Of a DNA stretch of 64,000 nt, positions 8,765 through 16,632 are shown one piece after another. Below the pieces are notes generated by a model. The model had not been told where the DNA came from, did no database searches, and saw only the letters and a program-made list of their open reading frames with translations. The position numbers and the translations under genes were made by a program. Position 1 is the stretch's first letter. Each line of letters starts with the position of its first letter. Source of the DNA: Caryophanales bacterium UBA4694 (lineage in GTDB: Bacteria; Bacillota_I; Bacilli_A; RFN20; CAG-288); contig DHKM01000022.1 of assembly GCA_002404835.1 (NCBI GenBank), positions 1-64,000 on the forward strand, given 5' to 3'.

Positions 8765-9323
8765 GACTGCAGATCTGAATACAGCCAAAGGACTTCCCTC
8801 ATCCGACGAAAACAACTTCGAGAAAAGGAAAAAAGCAGCAGAAGAAGGATATACCTTCATTCTGTCCAAAGAAGTCTCGCTTTCCGCCTTGGACAAGTAC
8901 AACGACGAAAACGAAATCCAGACCATGAAGGATCTTGCAAGAACCGATAACGAAACAAACCCCTTCCACAATTTCCTCTTCTGCTATTCCGACGAGGCCA
9001 TGGACCTTGTCAGGCCGCTTCCTTTCCTGGAGTTCTTCGGAGGATACGATGCACTGGTCATCGACCTGGATAAATGCCTCTGGAATTCGATGAGCGATGC
9101 AGAGACAATCCTTTTCAACAAGCTGTTCAAAGAATCCAAGAAACCCGTCTATATCTATTTTTCCTCCGATTCCTATCCCACTGTTCCGTTTGTAAAAGGG
9201 TTATCCGAAATCGGGCTTAAGGGAATCATCATCAAAGACAACGGAAACGAAGAAAAAATCGAAAATATCAAAAAAGAAGTCCAGGTCAAAATTCTCATCG
9301 AAAAAGGAAACATCATCCAATAA
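8742..9323 (+). CDS. Hypothetical protein downstream of the NifX-like gene
   Basis: A 193-aa soluble protein of unknown function. Residues about 1-35 are polar and probably disordered; the rest has an alternating pattern (FILSKEVSLSALDKY, FLFCYSDEAMDLVRPL, YDALVIDLDKCLW) that vaguely recalls SseB-like proteins. I do not claim this family. The ATG at 8742 has no good Shine-Dalgarno, so the true start is uncertain; translation may be coupled to the overlapping gene. It is followed at once by a terminator. Confidence 0.6.
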   Translation: MPATTENKTADLNTAKGLPSSDENNFEKRKKAAEEGYTFILSKEVSLSALDKYNDENEIQTMKDLARTDNETNPFHNFLFCYSDEAMDLVRPLPFLEFFGGYDALVIDLDKCLWNSMSDAETILFNKLFKESKKPVYIYFSSDSYPTVPFVKGLSEIGLKGIIIKDNGNEEKIENIKKEVQVKILIEKGNIIQ

Positions 9324-9328
9324 AGGAG

Positions 9329-9358
9329 ACACCTATGCCAAACGGTATAGGTGTTTTC
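9329..9358 (+). terminator. Terminator of the NifX-like operon
   Basis: An 11-bp stem (ACACCTATGCC/GGTATAGGTGT, one G-U pair) with a 4-nt loop, followed by TTTTC. It lies 5 nt after the stop of the 193-aa gene. Confidence 0.8.
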
Positions 9359-9376
9359 AATATTCTTAAAAGCCGC

Positions 9377-11119
9377 TTATAGATATCTTCTTAAATCCTC
9401 AATGATCTTTTCTGTCCTCATCCTAGCCCCCTCACTGGTAAGATGGTCGTCGATCTTATAGAAATCATAGGCCGGATAAAAAGAATCCTCCATCGAAGAG
9501 ATGATCGGAAGATGAATCCTGTCGTTCAACAGTCGTTCTAGTTCTCTGCGGTTTTCAATCGTCGATTCCTTTGTCAAGGAATCGATGTTCCTCGGTGCAT
9601 ACGTATAAAGCACCTTTACATCCTTTGCTGTATAAGAGTCATAGAACGAATTGTATCGATCAAACAGCTCATCTGTAAACCTACTTACGGTATAGTCGAT
9701 CTCAGGCTGATAGATTCTTCCGGAGAGAACGTCACCTTTTCTATCCAGGGAAAAATCCATATATTCGTTATAGATCTTGCTGTTATACTGATTTCCGTCA
9801 TCGTCATAATAAAGAGGAGAAACAGAATAATCCTGACTATACATTTCTCTCTTCTCTGCCATATAGGCAAAAAAGGCATCGAACACACCCGTATACCGGG
9901 AAAGATCCACATAGGAAAAAAGCTGATAGTCGGCTTCTACCATTCTAAAGAAACGATAATCCAATTTCCTATCCACGAAGAACTGAAGATCCAAGGCATT
10001 GACATCGAATTCAGGGGAAACGAGAAGAACATCCCCATCGCTTAGAAAATGTTCGATGATCTCAAGCTGCGGCATCTGGTTGGTGTAGGCAAAGACCCCC
10101 ATGTTGATAGGATGATAGTCAGGATAAGCAGCCTCAAGCAAAGAAGAATCATAACCGTATCGGGTCGTAGAGCCGGAGAAAAGGACGATTTTTCTTTCGT
10201 TCTGATACTGATAAAGCAGATCACACTTATCCGAGAATAAAGCAAAATACGTATTCATATAACAAGGATTGTTCCTTGTATTGATTCTAAGACTATGAAT
10301 CGAGGTGTTGACAAAAGAAGAATCCGAAATGGCATAGAACTCATCAAACAAGGAAAGCGTTTGAATACGGCAATTCAGAAAACTACCATCTTCGATTCGA
10401 TGTACGGAATAAGGTATAAACAATATATCCGCATCCGTGTTGATAAAGCAACCATTATCAATGGCAACAAGTTTCATTCCATCGATAAAAGATGGAAGAA
10501 TAATCTCCTTTTCATTTCCGCAATAAGACACAAGCTTACATGTATCAGCCGAAAGTCTGGAGACGACAAAAGAAGAACGGGACGTCTCTTTTTTGAAATC
10601 AGCAACTAGTTTCTGGCATTTCCGATCGAACCTGCTTCCCAAAGGTATGCTTTCCTGCATACCATCCTCTTTATATCCGTATAACTGATAACCATCCTTT
10701 ATTAAATCAAGATCCGGAAGATTGACTCTCTTATGTTCACGGTATAACGGATAACGGTAATCCTTTTCTTCTTCTCCGTTCAAACTTCCACCGGAAAAAT
10801 CAACGGAAACAAAATCAGTAGTGGTAGAAACACTTACCAATGTCGGATAGAGAACATTCTTCAAAGTTAAAAATGCGGTATTCCCCGAATATTCCAAAGC
10901 ATAATCATCATACGAGACAGCAGTTATTCTTGAATCATTCAAAAGACCAAGCTGAAAAGAGGCGTTTTCGCCTCTTTTGATTCTGACAGTAGGGGAAAAC
11001 ACCCGATAATCGTCACCTTTTTCAATCATGACTGTAATCCTGTCGTCCTTCACAAAGGATTGACAGGAAGTCAGAAGAAAAGGAAAAAGCAGCAAAGGCT
11101 CAAGCCATGTGTATTTCAT
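9377..11119 (-). CDS. Lipoprotein with LRR (BspA-like) and SGNH hydrolase-like domains
   Basis: A 580-aa surface lipoprotein. The signal peptide ends in the lipobox LLTSC. Residues about 205-275 contain BspA-type leucine-rich repeat units (LVAIDNGCFINTDADILFIPYSVHRIEDGSFLNC in overlapping parts). Residues about 310-580 are SGNH-like: a GSTT nucleophile block near 316 and DHLTSEG near 558 for the Asp-His pair. It resembles the SGNH partner of the MBOAT protein (20369-21793), but there the LRR is C-terminal. Substrate unknown; a role in acyl transfer to surface glycans is inferred. No strong RBS is seen, and it follows rhaD after a terminator, so it may depend on read-through or a promoter inside the rhaD end. 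Confidence 0.75.
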   Translation of the reverse strand: MKYTWLEPLLLFPFLLTSCQSFVKDDRITVMIEKGDDYRVFSPTVRIKRGENASFQLGLLNDSRITAVSYDDYALEYSGNTAFLTLKNVLYPTLVSVSTTTDFVSVDFSGGSLNGEEEKDYRYPLYREHKRVNLPDLDLIKDGYQLYGYKEDGMQESIPLGSRFDRKCQKLVADFKKETSRSSFVVSRLSADTCKLVSYCGNEKEIILPSFIDGMKLVAIDNGCFINTDADILFIPYSVHRIEDGSFLNCRIQTLSLFDEFYAISDSSFVNTSIHSLRINTRNNPCYMNTYFALFSDKCDLLYQYQNERKIVLFSGSTTRYGYDSSLLEAAYPDYHPINMGVFAYTNQMPQLEIIEHFLSDGDVLLVSPEFDVNALDLQFFVDRKLDYRFFRMVEADYQLFSYVDLSRYTGVFDAFFAYMAEKREMYSQDYSVSPLYYDDDGNQYNSKIYNEYMDFSLDRKGDVLSGRIYQPEIDYTVSRFTDELFDRYNSFYDSYTAKDVKVLYTYAPRNIDSLTKESTIENRRELERLLNDRIHLPIISSMEDSFYPAYDFYKIDDHLTSEGARMRTEKIIEDLRRYL

Positions 11120-11136
11120 ATCGGAATCATTCTAAA

Positions 11137-11181
11137 GGAAAAAGACCGGAAGGACAAGAACAACCTTTACCTACCGGTCTT
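11137..11181 (-). terminator. Terminator of rhaBAD
   Basis: An outer stem AAGACCGG/CCGGTCTT with a further AAGG/CCTT pairing inside. On the minus strand the stem is followed by TTTTTCC. It lies just after the rhaD stop. Confidence 0.75.
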
Positions 11182-11190
11182 GAATTCGAT

Positions 11191-11988
11191 TTAGATAATC
11201 TTCTTGTAATTGACGTGGAAAGCCTCCGCAAGTTCCTTCAGCTGATCATTGGTGATGGACTGTCTCACATGTCCCTGAGTCAGGAAATAGATCTGGGCAG
11301 ACTTTTCCACTGTTTCCAAAAGGCCGAAGGCTTCGTCGATGGTCTCTCCCATTCCGAATACACCATGTGCTCCCCACAGAACAACTCGATAGTGTTCGGC
11401 TTTCTTGGCCGTAGCAAGACCGATATCGTTTCCACCGCAGAGCATCCAAGGAAGATAACCGACGCCTTCCGGGAAAACGACGATGCATTCGGTGGACATT
11501 CTCCACAAAGTGCGGGTGATTTCATCCTCATCCGGAGGAAGAACATATGTCAAAGCAAGCGTGTGGGTCGCATGGCAGTGCATGACGACATGGTGCTTCG
11601 GATCGATTCTGAGACGGGCAATATGTGACATCATATGAGATGGGAACTCACTTGTCGGAGCTCCACCATCCTCGAATCCCCAGAGAAGCTCAGCACTATG
11701 GCCGTCTTTTCCAATACGGACAATGCCGAGATTGGATTCCGGTGCGACTTCGACATTCTTGAAATATTTTCCGGTACCGGTAACAACAAATACCTTGCCG
11801 ATCAGTTCCGTAGCATCAAAAGTGAAGTGAAAGACACGAATCGGATTTTCAGGAAGATAATTCTGATATTCTTCCGGATCGATGATGACAGAAACATTTC
11901 CGCCGTTTCTTTCATCCCAGCCAAGACGATACATATTGGTAGTCAGACGGATGACTTCTCTTACTGTAGGTAAATCAACGATTCTCAT
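11191..11988 (-). CDS. rhaD: Rhamnulose-1-phosphate aldolase
   Basis: A 265-aa class II aldolase that splits L-rhamnulose 1-phosphate into DHAP and L-lactaldehyde. The zinc-binding HCH pair is at H137 and H139 (VVMHCHATHTL) with a third histidine in WGAHGVFG near 209; the phosphate-binding N-terminus (RNGGNVSV) and TGTGKYF are present. The length fits the family. It is the last gene of rhaB-rhaA-rhaD, 17 nt after rhaA, with AAGGAG before the ATG and a terminator after it. Confidence 0.95.
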   Translation of the reverse strand: MRIVDLPTVREVIRLTTNMYRLGWDERNGGNVSVIIDPEEYQNYLPENPIRVFHFTFDATELIGKVFVVTGTGKYFKNVEVAPESNLGIVRIGKDGHSAELLWGFEDGGAPTSEFPSHMMSHIARLRIDPKHHVVMHCHATHTLALTYVLPPDEDEITRTLWRMSTECIVVFPEGVGYLPWMLCGGNDIGLATAKKAEHYRVVLWGAHGVFGMGETIDEAFGLLETVEKSAQIYFLTQGHVRQSITNDQLKELAEAFHVNYKKII

Positions 11989-12005
11989 TTTGAATTTGCT
12001 CCTTC

Positions 12006-13262
12006 TTATTTTCTCTTAGCCAGAACATTTTTCTCGTAATCTTCGACGTCCTCAAGCCAGGAAGAACCGACTGCCACATGGTTCTTGTAGCAATAGTAAT
12101 CATAGACGTCAGCCCAAGGCATTGCCTTGAATTCCTCGGTGAGAGCAAGACGCTTGGTATACTGAACCTTGTTTTCCATTTCGATCATCTTCTCTCTCGG
12201 TTCCAGATAAGCCCTCAACAAAGCTTTCTGGGTAGCGCGAGTACCGATGACCCAGGCCGCGATACGATTGATGGTTGCATCGAAGAAATCCAATCCGATA
12301 TGAGTCCTGTCGATCAGCTGATCGCGGACAAGAGCCTGAGCAATACGATTGAGCTCATCATCCAGGATGACGACATGATCGGAATCCCAGTTGACCGGAC
12401 GGGAAACATGAAGAAGAAGTTCCGGAGTATACATGAGTACGGAAGAAATCTTGTCGGAAATATATTCAGAAGGATGATAATGACCGCTATCAAGATTATC
12501 GGCAATCTGATGCTTGATGGCATAACCCAAATAGAATTCTGCACTTCCTACAGTATAGCTTTCGGCACCGATTCCAAAGAACTTGCTTTCAACGGCAAGA
12601 AGTTCGTTCTTCTTATCATAAGGAGTATCAAGAATCTCATCCAAAGATGCTTCCAGTCTCTTTCTTGCTTCAAGCCTTGAATACGGATTATCCTTCATTC
12701 CATCCGGAATCCAGATATTCGTGACACACTTTTCACCAAGTTCTCTACCGAAATAATCACCGATTCTGACACAAGCCTTACCATGACGGATCCAGAAGTC
12801 GCGGACTTCTTTGTCGGGAGAAGCCAAGGTGAAGTTATCCTTGTACATCTTATGAGAGAAGAAGGTCGGATTGAAATCCAAGCCGACTTTGTTCTTCTTT
12901 GCCCAATCTACCCAACCGGCAAAATCTTCCGGAACAAGTTCATCGACATCCCTTCCACCAAGAGGACGGGAAACATAGATAGCATGAAGATTCAGCTTGA
13001 AATGACCAGGAAGAAGACTCAAAACCTTCTCGACATCCTTCTGGAGTTCGTCGATGTTTCTCGCCTTTCCAGGATAATTTCCGGTAACCTGAATACCGCC
13101 GGACAGAGAAGCATCCGAAATAAAACCCTGGATATCGTCACCCTGCCAACAATGGAGGGAAATCTTCACTTTGTCCAAAGCTTCCATCGCCTTGTCGGTA
13201 TCAACACCGATCTGGGCATAACGCTCTTTTGCAATCTGATAACGCTCTTCAATCTGATTCAT
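12006..13262 (-). CDS. rhaA: L-rhamnose isomerase
   Basis: A 418-aa metal-dependent isomerase that converts L-rhamnose to L-rhamnulose. Conserved parts include ISLHCWQGDD near the N-terminus, VGLDFNPTFFSH, LDSGHYHP and NWDSDHVV (metal ligands), and the C-terminal RAYLEPR. A GTG at 13271 would overlap the rhaB stop, but the ATG at 13262 has AAAAGGTG at proper spacing and starts the protein where the family begins (NQIEERY). It is the middle gene of the rhaBAD operon. Confidence 0.95.
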   Translation of the reverse strand: MNQIEERYQIAKERYAQIGVDTDKAMEALDKVKISLHCWQGDDIQGFISDASLSGGIQVTGNYPGKARNIDELQKDVEKVLSLLPGHFKLNLHAIYVSRPLGGRDVDELVPEDFAGWVDWAKKNKVGLDFNPTFFSHKMYKDNFTLASPDKEVRDFWIRHGKACVRIGDYFGRELGEKCVTNIWIPDGMKDNPYSRLEARKRLEASLDEILDTPYDKKNELLAVESKFFGIGAESYTVGSAEFYLGYAIKHQIADNLDSGHYHPSEYISDKISSVLMYTPELLLHVSRPVNWDSDHVVILDDELNRIAQALVRDQLIDRTHIGLDFFDATINRIAAWVIGTRATQKALLRAYLEPREKMIEMENKVQYTKRLALTEEFKAMPWADVYDYYCYKNHVAVGSSWLEDVEDYEKNVLAKRK

Positions 13263-13267
13263 AGAAA

Positions 13268-14719
13268 TCACCTTTTAATTACCTTTCTGAATTTTTCGTA
13301 TTTCTTATTCCAGATATCAACATCCAGAGGCAGATAGCTTAAAGAAGAAGTAGACCTATAGACAGCTTCCCTGGCTTCTTTGACATCCTTAAACACACCA
13401 TGACGGATGAACTGCACCAAACTGTTTCCGATGACCGTAGCCTCCACAGGACCTGTGACTACCTTCCTATTGATGGCATTTGCCGTAAACTGATTGAGTA
13501 CAACAGCCTGGTTTCCGCCACCCACGATAATCAATGAATCCATTCTGTGGGAAACCAATTTTTCAAGTGTCTCAATCAGAAGCCGATAGCTAAGTGCCAT
13601 GGACTGATAGACAAGTCTCAAATACTGTTTCTCATCGGTCGGTTTCATTTGTCCGGTCCGTTCTAGATATCTATCGACTTTCTCGATCATTTCTCCGGGA
13701 GTCTCAAAGCACGGATCATCCACATCCAAATAGGAATCGATATCCTCGCTTTCATCCACATATTCCTTGATTTTCGAAACCGGAATCGGTTTTCCCTTAT
13801 TCGCAAACTCCTTCCTCACCTCGTTGATCAGGAACATGCCCATGGTATTCTTAAGATAACGGACCGAAGAACCATATCCGATCTCATTGGTGAAATTCGC
13901 ATTCCTGCTTGCCTCATCAAGAAGAGGCTCCTTCAGTTCCGTACCAAGCAAAGACCACGTTCCTGAAGAAAGATAGGCAAACTGACCAAACCCATCCGTA
14001 CCAAGAACTGCACTTGCCGTATCATGGCTGCAACAGGCAAGAACCTCAACCGGTTTACCTTTATATCCATCCGGATAAGCCTCTTTTCTCAGATAGCCAT
14101 AGCTCTCACCGGGATAAATGATTTCCGGGAAAACAGAAGCAGGAAGAGAAAGAGAGGCAAGAAGCTCCTCATCCATTTTCTTTTTCCGGCTGTCATAAAG
14201 GGAAGTCGTCGAAGCATTCGTCTCTTCCATACGGATGCTGCCTGTAAGGAAATAGGCAATCAGATCCGGAATCAGAACAACTTTGTCTCCAAGTCTGATT
14301 CTCTCATCTTTATAGAGCTGATAAATCGTATTGAAATGAAGATTCTGGATTCCGACTTTCGAGTAGATCTTTTCAAAAGGAATCTTATCAAGGAATTCCT
14401 TCTGTTTCCCGAAGGAATGTCTATCCCTATAACAAAGAGGCAAACCTTTCAGATTCCCATTCTGATCAAGAACCCCATAATCCACCGCCCAAGTGTCGAT
14501 GGAAGCGCTTTTCACGTCTGGATGTTCCGCCAAAGCCTTTTTAAGACCATTCTGGATATTGTTCAAGAGAAGCGGGAAATCCCAATACAAGGTATCATCC
14601 TTTTCGACAAGACGGTTTTCGAATCTGGCATTCTCCTCATAGGAGATGATTCCATCCTTTTCCGTTACCGTCATGACTCTTCCGGAGGTAGCTCCGATAT
14701 CTATAGAAATAACTTTCAT
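13268..14719 (-). CDS. rhaB: Rhamnulokinase
   Basis: A 483-aa FGGY-type sugar kinase that phosphorylates L-rhamnulose. The N-terminal phosphate loop is DIGATSGR at residues 6-13; the second ATPase motif (LSSGTWSLLGTEL) and the adenosine motif (IVGGGNQA) follow in order. The ATG at 14719 has CCGGAG upstream; a longer frame adds 34 residues unlike the family. It is the first gene of rhaBAD; its stop lies 5 nt before the rhaA ATG. An exactly 10-bp phased box array lies 90-115 nt upstream. Confidence 0.95.
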   Translation of the reverse strand: MKVISIDIGATSGRVMTVTEKDGIISYEENARFENRLVEKDDTLYWDFPLLLNNIQNGLKKALAEHPDVKSASIDTWAVDYGVLDQNGNLKGLPLCYRDRHSFGKQKEFLDKIPFEKIYSKVGIQNLHFNTIYQLYKDERIRLGDKVVLIPDLIAYFLTGSIRMEETNASTTSLYDSRKKKMDEELLASLSLPASVFPEIIYPGESYGYLRKEAYPDGYKGKPVEVLACCSHDTASAVLGTDGFGQFAYLSSGTWSLLGTELKEPLLDEASRNANFTNEIGYGSSVRYLKNTMGMFLINEVRKEFANKGKPIPVSKIKEYVDESEDIDSYLDVDDPCFETPGEMIEKVDRYLERTGQMKPTDEKQYLRLVYQSMALSYRLLIETLEKLVSHRMDSLIIVGGGNQAVVLNQFTANAINRKVVTGPVEATVIGNSLVQFIRHGVFKDVKEAREAVYRSTSSLSYLPLDVDIWNKKYEKFRKVIKR

Positions 14720-14808
14720 ATATTTTCTCCGGTAATAATATATCAAAAAAAATCTCACTTTTTTCGTTTGATTAAACGATTGATAAATAAGCTTTCTAAA
14801 AGTCGAAT

Positions 14809-14834
14809 CAATCACAAACAATCAATTTCAATCA
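14809..14834 (-). promoter_or_regulatory. Candidate DeoR-regulon box array before rhaBAD
   Basis: Three perfect CAATCA boxes at 14809, 14819 and 14829, exactly 10 bp apart, so one helical turn each. Read towards rhaB they are TGATTG. A likely -10 (TATATT) lies nearer the gene, so the array sits upstream of the core promoter. Confidence 0.65.
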
Positions 14835-15051
14835 CGAATAAGGGCTTACAAAAGAGATATTAAACAGCAACAGTACGATATTTGCTTGTTTTTGAAAAGT
14901 AAAAAAGCCAGCAGAGTGGTTCAAAACTATGTGTTCATTTATGAAAAACAATCATTCTCATAATCAATCGTTCCGTAGTTATTTACAAAAAAAAAAAATA
15001 TATATAATATAAATAGACGAGCCAGAAAGCGAATTCACTATGTAACCGTCA
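14835..15051. other. AT-rich intergenic region between rhaB and a gene remnant
   Basis: No gene is seen. The stretch near 14988-15015 is a long A tract followed by TATATAATATAAAT, which could serve as a forward promoter for the lipoprotein at 15246. Confidence 0.4.
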
Positions 15052-15240
15052 TAGCTAACAAGTATTCCACCTAAAGCAGACCATCCATATCATCTATCCC
15101 GGTTCGAATTGTCCGATTCGGCCACAAACTATTTATACGCATACGCAAGTTCAAGTTCTGCAATCTATCTGTCGTTGAAGCGATACGAAAACTACGGCTT
15201 CGTCAAATACGATGCAGAGATTACCTATTTCAAGGAGTAA
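15052..15240 (+). pseudogene. Possible C-terminal remnant of an unidentified gene
   Basis: A stretch of about 62 codons without ATG, bounded upstream by stops, reads ATNYLYAYASSSSAIYLSL then KRYENYGFVKYDAEITYFKE and ends TAA at 15238-15240. The end (AIYLSLKRYENYGFVKYD) faintly recalls the C-terminus of GNAT acetyltransferases. The terminal AAGGAG now serves as the RBS of the next lipoprotein. It could also be chance. Confidence 0.25.
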
Positions 15241-15245
15241 ACATC

Positions 15246-15815
15246 ATGAAAAAAACAAAACTAGGTCTTAGCCTTCTATCCATCCTACCTTTTCTTCTCT
15301 TTTCCTGTTCTGGTGAGAAAGACTACAAACTCGTAAGCTACGATCATGCAAGGGATAGCTATGTCCCACTCATCGAGGACTGCGATTACACCTACGACGA
15401 ATTGAAGAAATATCTTACCAATCTTCCGTTCCTTATTCCCGGCGACAGGATCAAAATCGATTACGACAAGGAAGGAAATCCAAAATCCTTCAAGCTGATC
15501 GAAGCAAAAACTGTTCTTTTGAATGCATGGTACAGTATGCCATGCGGGGATATTACCAAAGCTTCATATAATGATTATACCTATTCTTATCAAACCAAGC
15601 AGAAAACAGAACCACAGGATGTTTTCTCAATCCATAGTGCATGGAAAGAATTGATCACAACAGATTTGGCCATAACAGAAAAACTTCCGGAAAAAACGAC
15701 GACCCAGTTCTATTTCACTTATAACGAAAATATCAAATGGGATAAGGATGACAACAAAATCGTCATCCAATCCGTTTGGGATACCGAAGCATTCGAAAAA
15801 TACGTAAAGCGGTAA
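15246..15815 (+). CDS. Small lipoprotein of unknown function
   Basis: A 189-aa secreted lipoprotein: signal peptide with lipobox LLFSC, cysteine about residue 21. The mature part contains LIPGDRIKIDYDKEGN, a pattern shared with the 277-aa lipoprotein at 23809 (LPGDRIEIYKNEEGK), so the two may be related through a small OB-like beta domain. RBS AAGGAG is 8 nt upstream. It is a single gene with a bidirectional terminator shared with pflA. Confidence 0.75.
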   Translation: MKKTKLGLSLLSILPFLLFSCSGEKDYKLVSYDHARDSYVPLIEDCDYTYDELKKYLTNLPFLIPGDRIKIDYDKEGNPKSFKLIEAKTVLLNAWYSMPCGDITKASYNDYTYSYQTKQKTEPQDVFSIHSAWKELITTDLAITEKLPEKTTTQFYFTYNENIKWDKDDNKIVIQSVWDTEAFEKYVKR

Positions 15816-15821
15816 ACTAAA

Positions 15822-15858
15822 AAGCGTCTCAGGAAACAATATCCTGAGATGCTTTTTT
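15822..15858. terminator. Bidirectional terminator between lipoprotein and pflA
   Basis: A 13-bp stem (AAGCGTCTCAGGA/TCCTGAGATGCTT, one G-U) with a 7-nt loop; A and T tracts on both sides serve the converging genes. Confidence 0.85.
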
Positions 15859-16610
15859 CATTTATTCAAATAACCTTTGAACTCGTCGGTATGAAGAATC
15901 CGGTTTGCGTTCTCGACACGTTCTTTTGTCGGAGGAAGAACACCTTCCAAACGATATGGGATGTTGAGAAGCTGATACTTGTGGATCCCCAAGGTATGAT
16001 ACGGAAGCACTTCGACCCTCTGGACGTTGGATAGAGTCTTGATGAACTCATACGTCCTGGAAAGAAGGAGGTCATCGTCCGTAATAGTAGGAACCAAAAC
16101 ATGACGGATCCAGATTGGGAATTTCTTCTGATCCAGATAGTGGAACATATCCAGAACATTCTTGTTATCCTTACCGGTCAGTTTCTTATGGATCTCGCTA
16201 TCGATGCATTTGATATCGAGCATAATGAGGTCGATGTTTGCAAGAAGTTCATCGAATTTGGCTAGATAGGAAGGATCCAAAGAGAAATTGGCCCCACTTG
16301 TATCGATTGTGACATGGACGTGGTTCTTCTTGCAGAGTTTGCAAAGCTCGACAAGGAAATCCATCTGGACAAGCGGTTCACCTCCGCTGATCGTTACCCC
16401 GCCATTGTCCTTCCAATAGGTATGGTACCGGTAGAGCTTTTTGAAAGCATCTTCCGGAGTGATGGCCATACCCTTTTCCAGAATCCAGGTATCCGGATTA
16501 TGGCAGAACAGACAGCGGAAAGGGCATCCTGTCAAAAAGAGGATGGACCTGACACCAGGTCCATCCACCAAACCGAAGGATTCAAAGGACTGGTAATAAC
16601 CTGTTACCAT
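15858..16610 (-). CDS. pflA: Pyruvate formate-lyase activating enzyme
   Basis: A 250-aa radical SAM protein that places the glycyl radical on PflB. The 4Fe-4S cysteines are C29, C33 and C36 (GCPFRCLFC, CxxxCxxC), followed by the GGE segment (TISGGEPLVQ) for SAM. Full length. It follows pflB by 22 nt in the same operon, with AGAGAGGA upstream of its ATG. Confidence 0.95.
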   Translation of the reverse strand: MVTGYYQSFESFGLVDGPGVRSILFLTGCPFRCLFCHNPDTWILEKGMAITPEDAFKKLYRYHTYWKDNGGVTISGGEPLVQMDFLVELCKLCKKNHVHVTIDTSGANFSLDPSYLAKFDELLANIDLIMLDIKCIDSEIHKKLTGKDNKNVLDMFHYLDQKKFPIWIRHVLVPTITDDDLLLSRTYEFIKTLSNVQRVEVLPYHTLGIHKYQLLNIPYRLEGVLPPTKERVENANRILHTDEFKGYLNK

Positions 16611-16632
16611 GCTTTTGATCCTCTCTTAAAGA

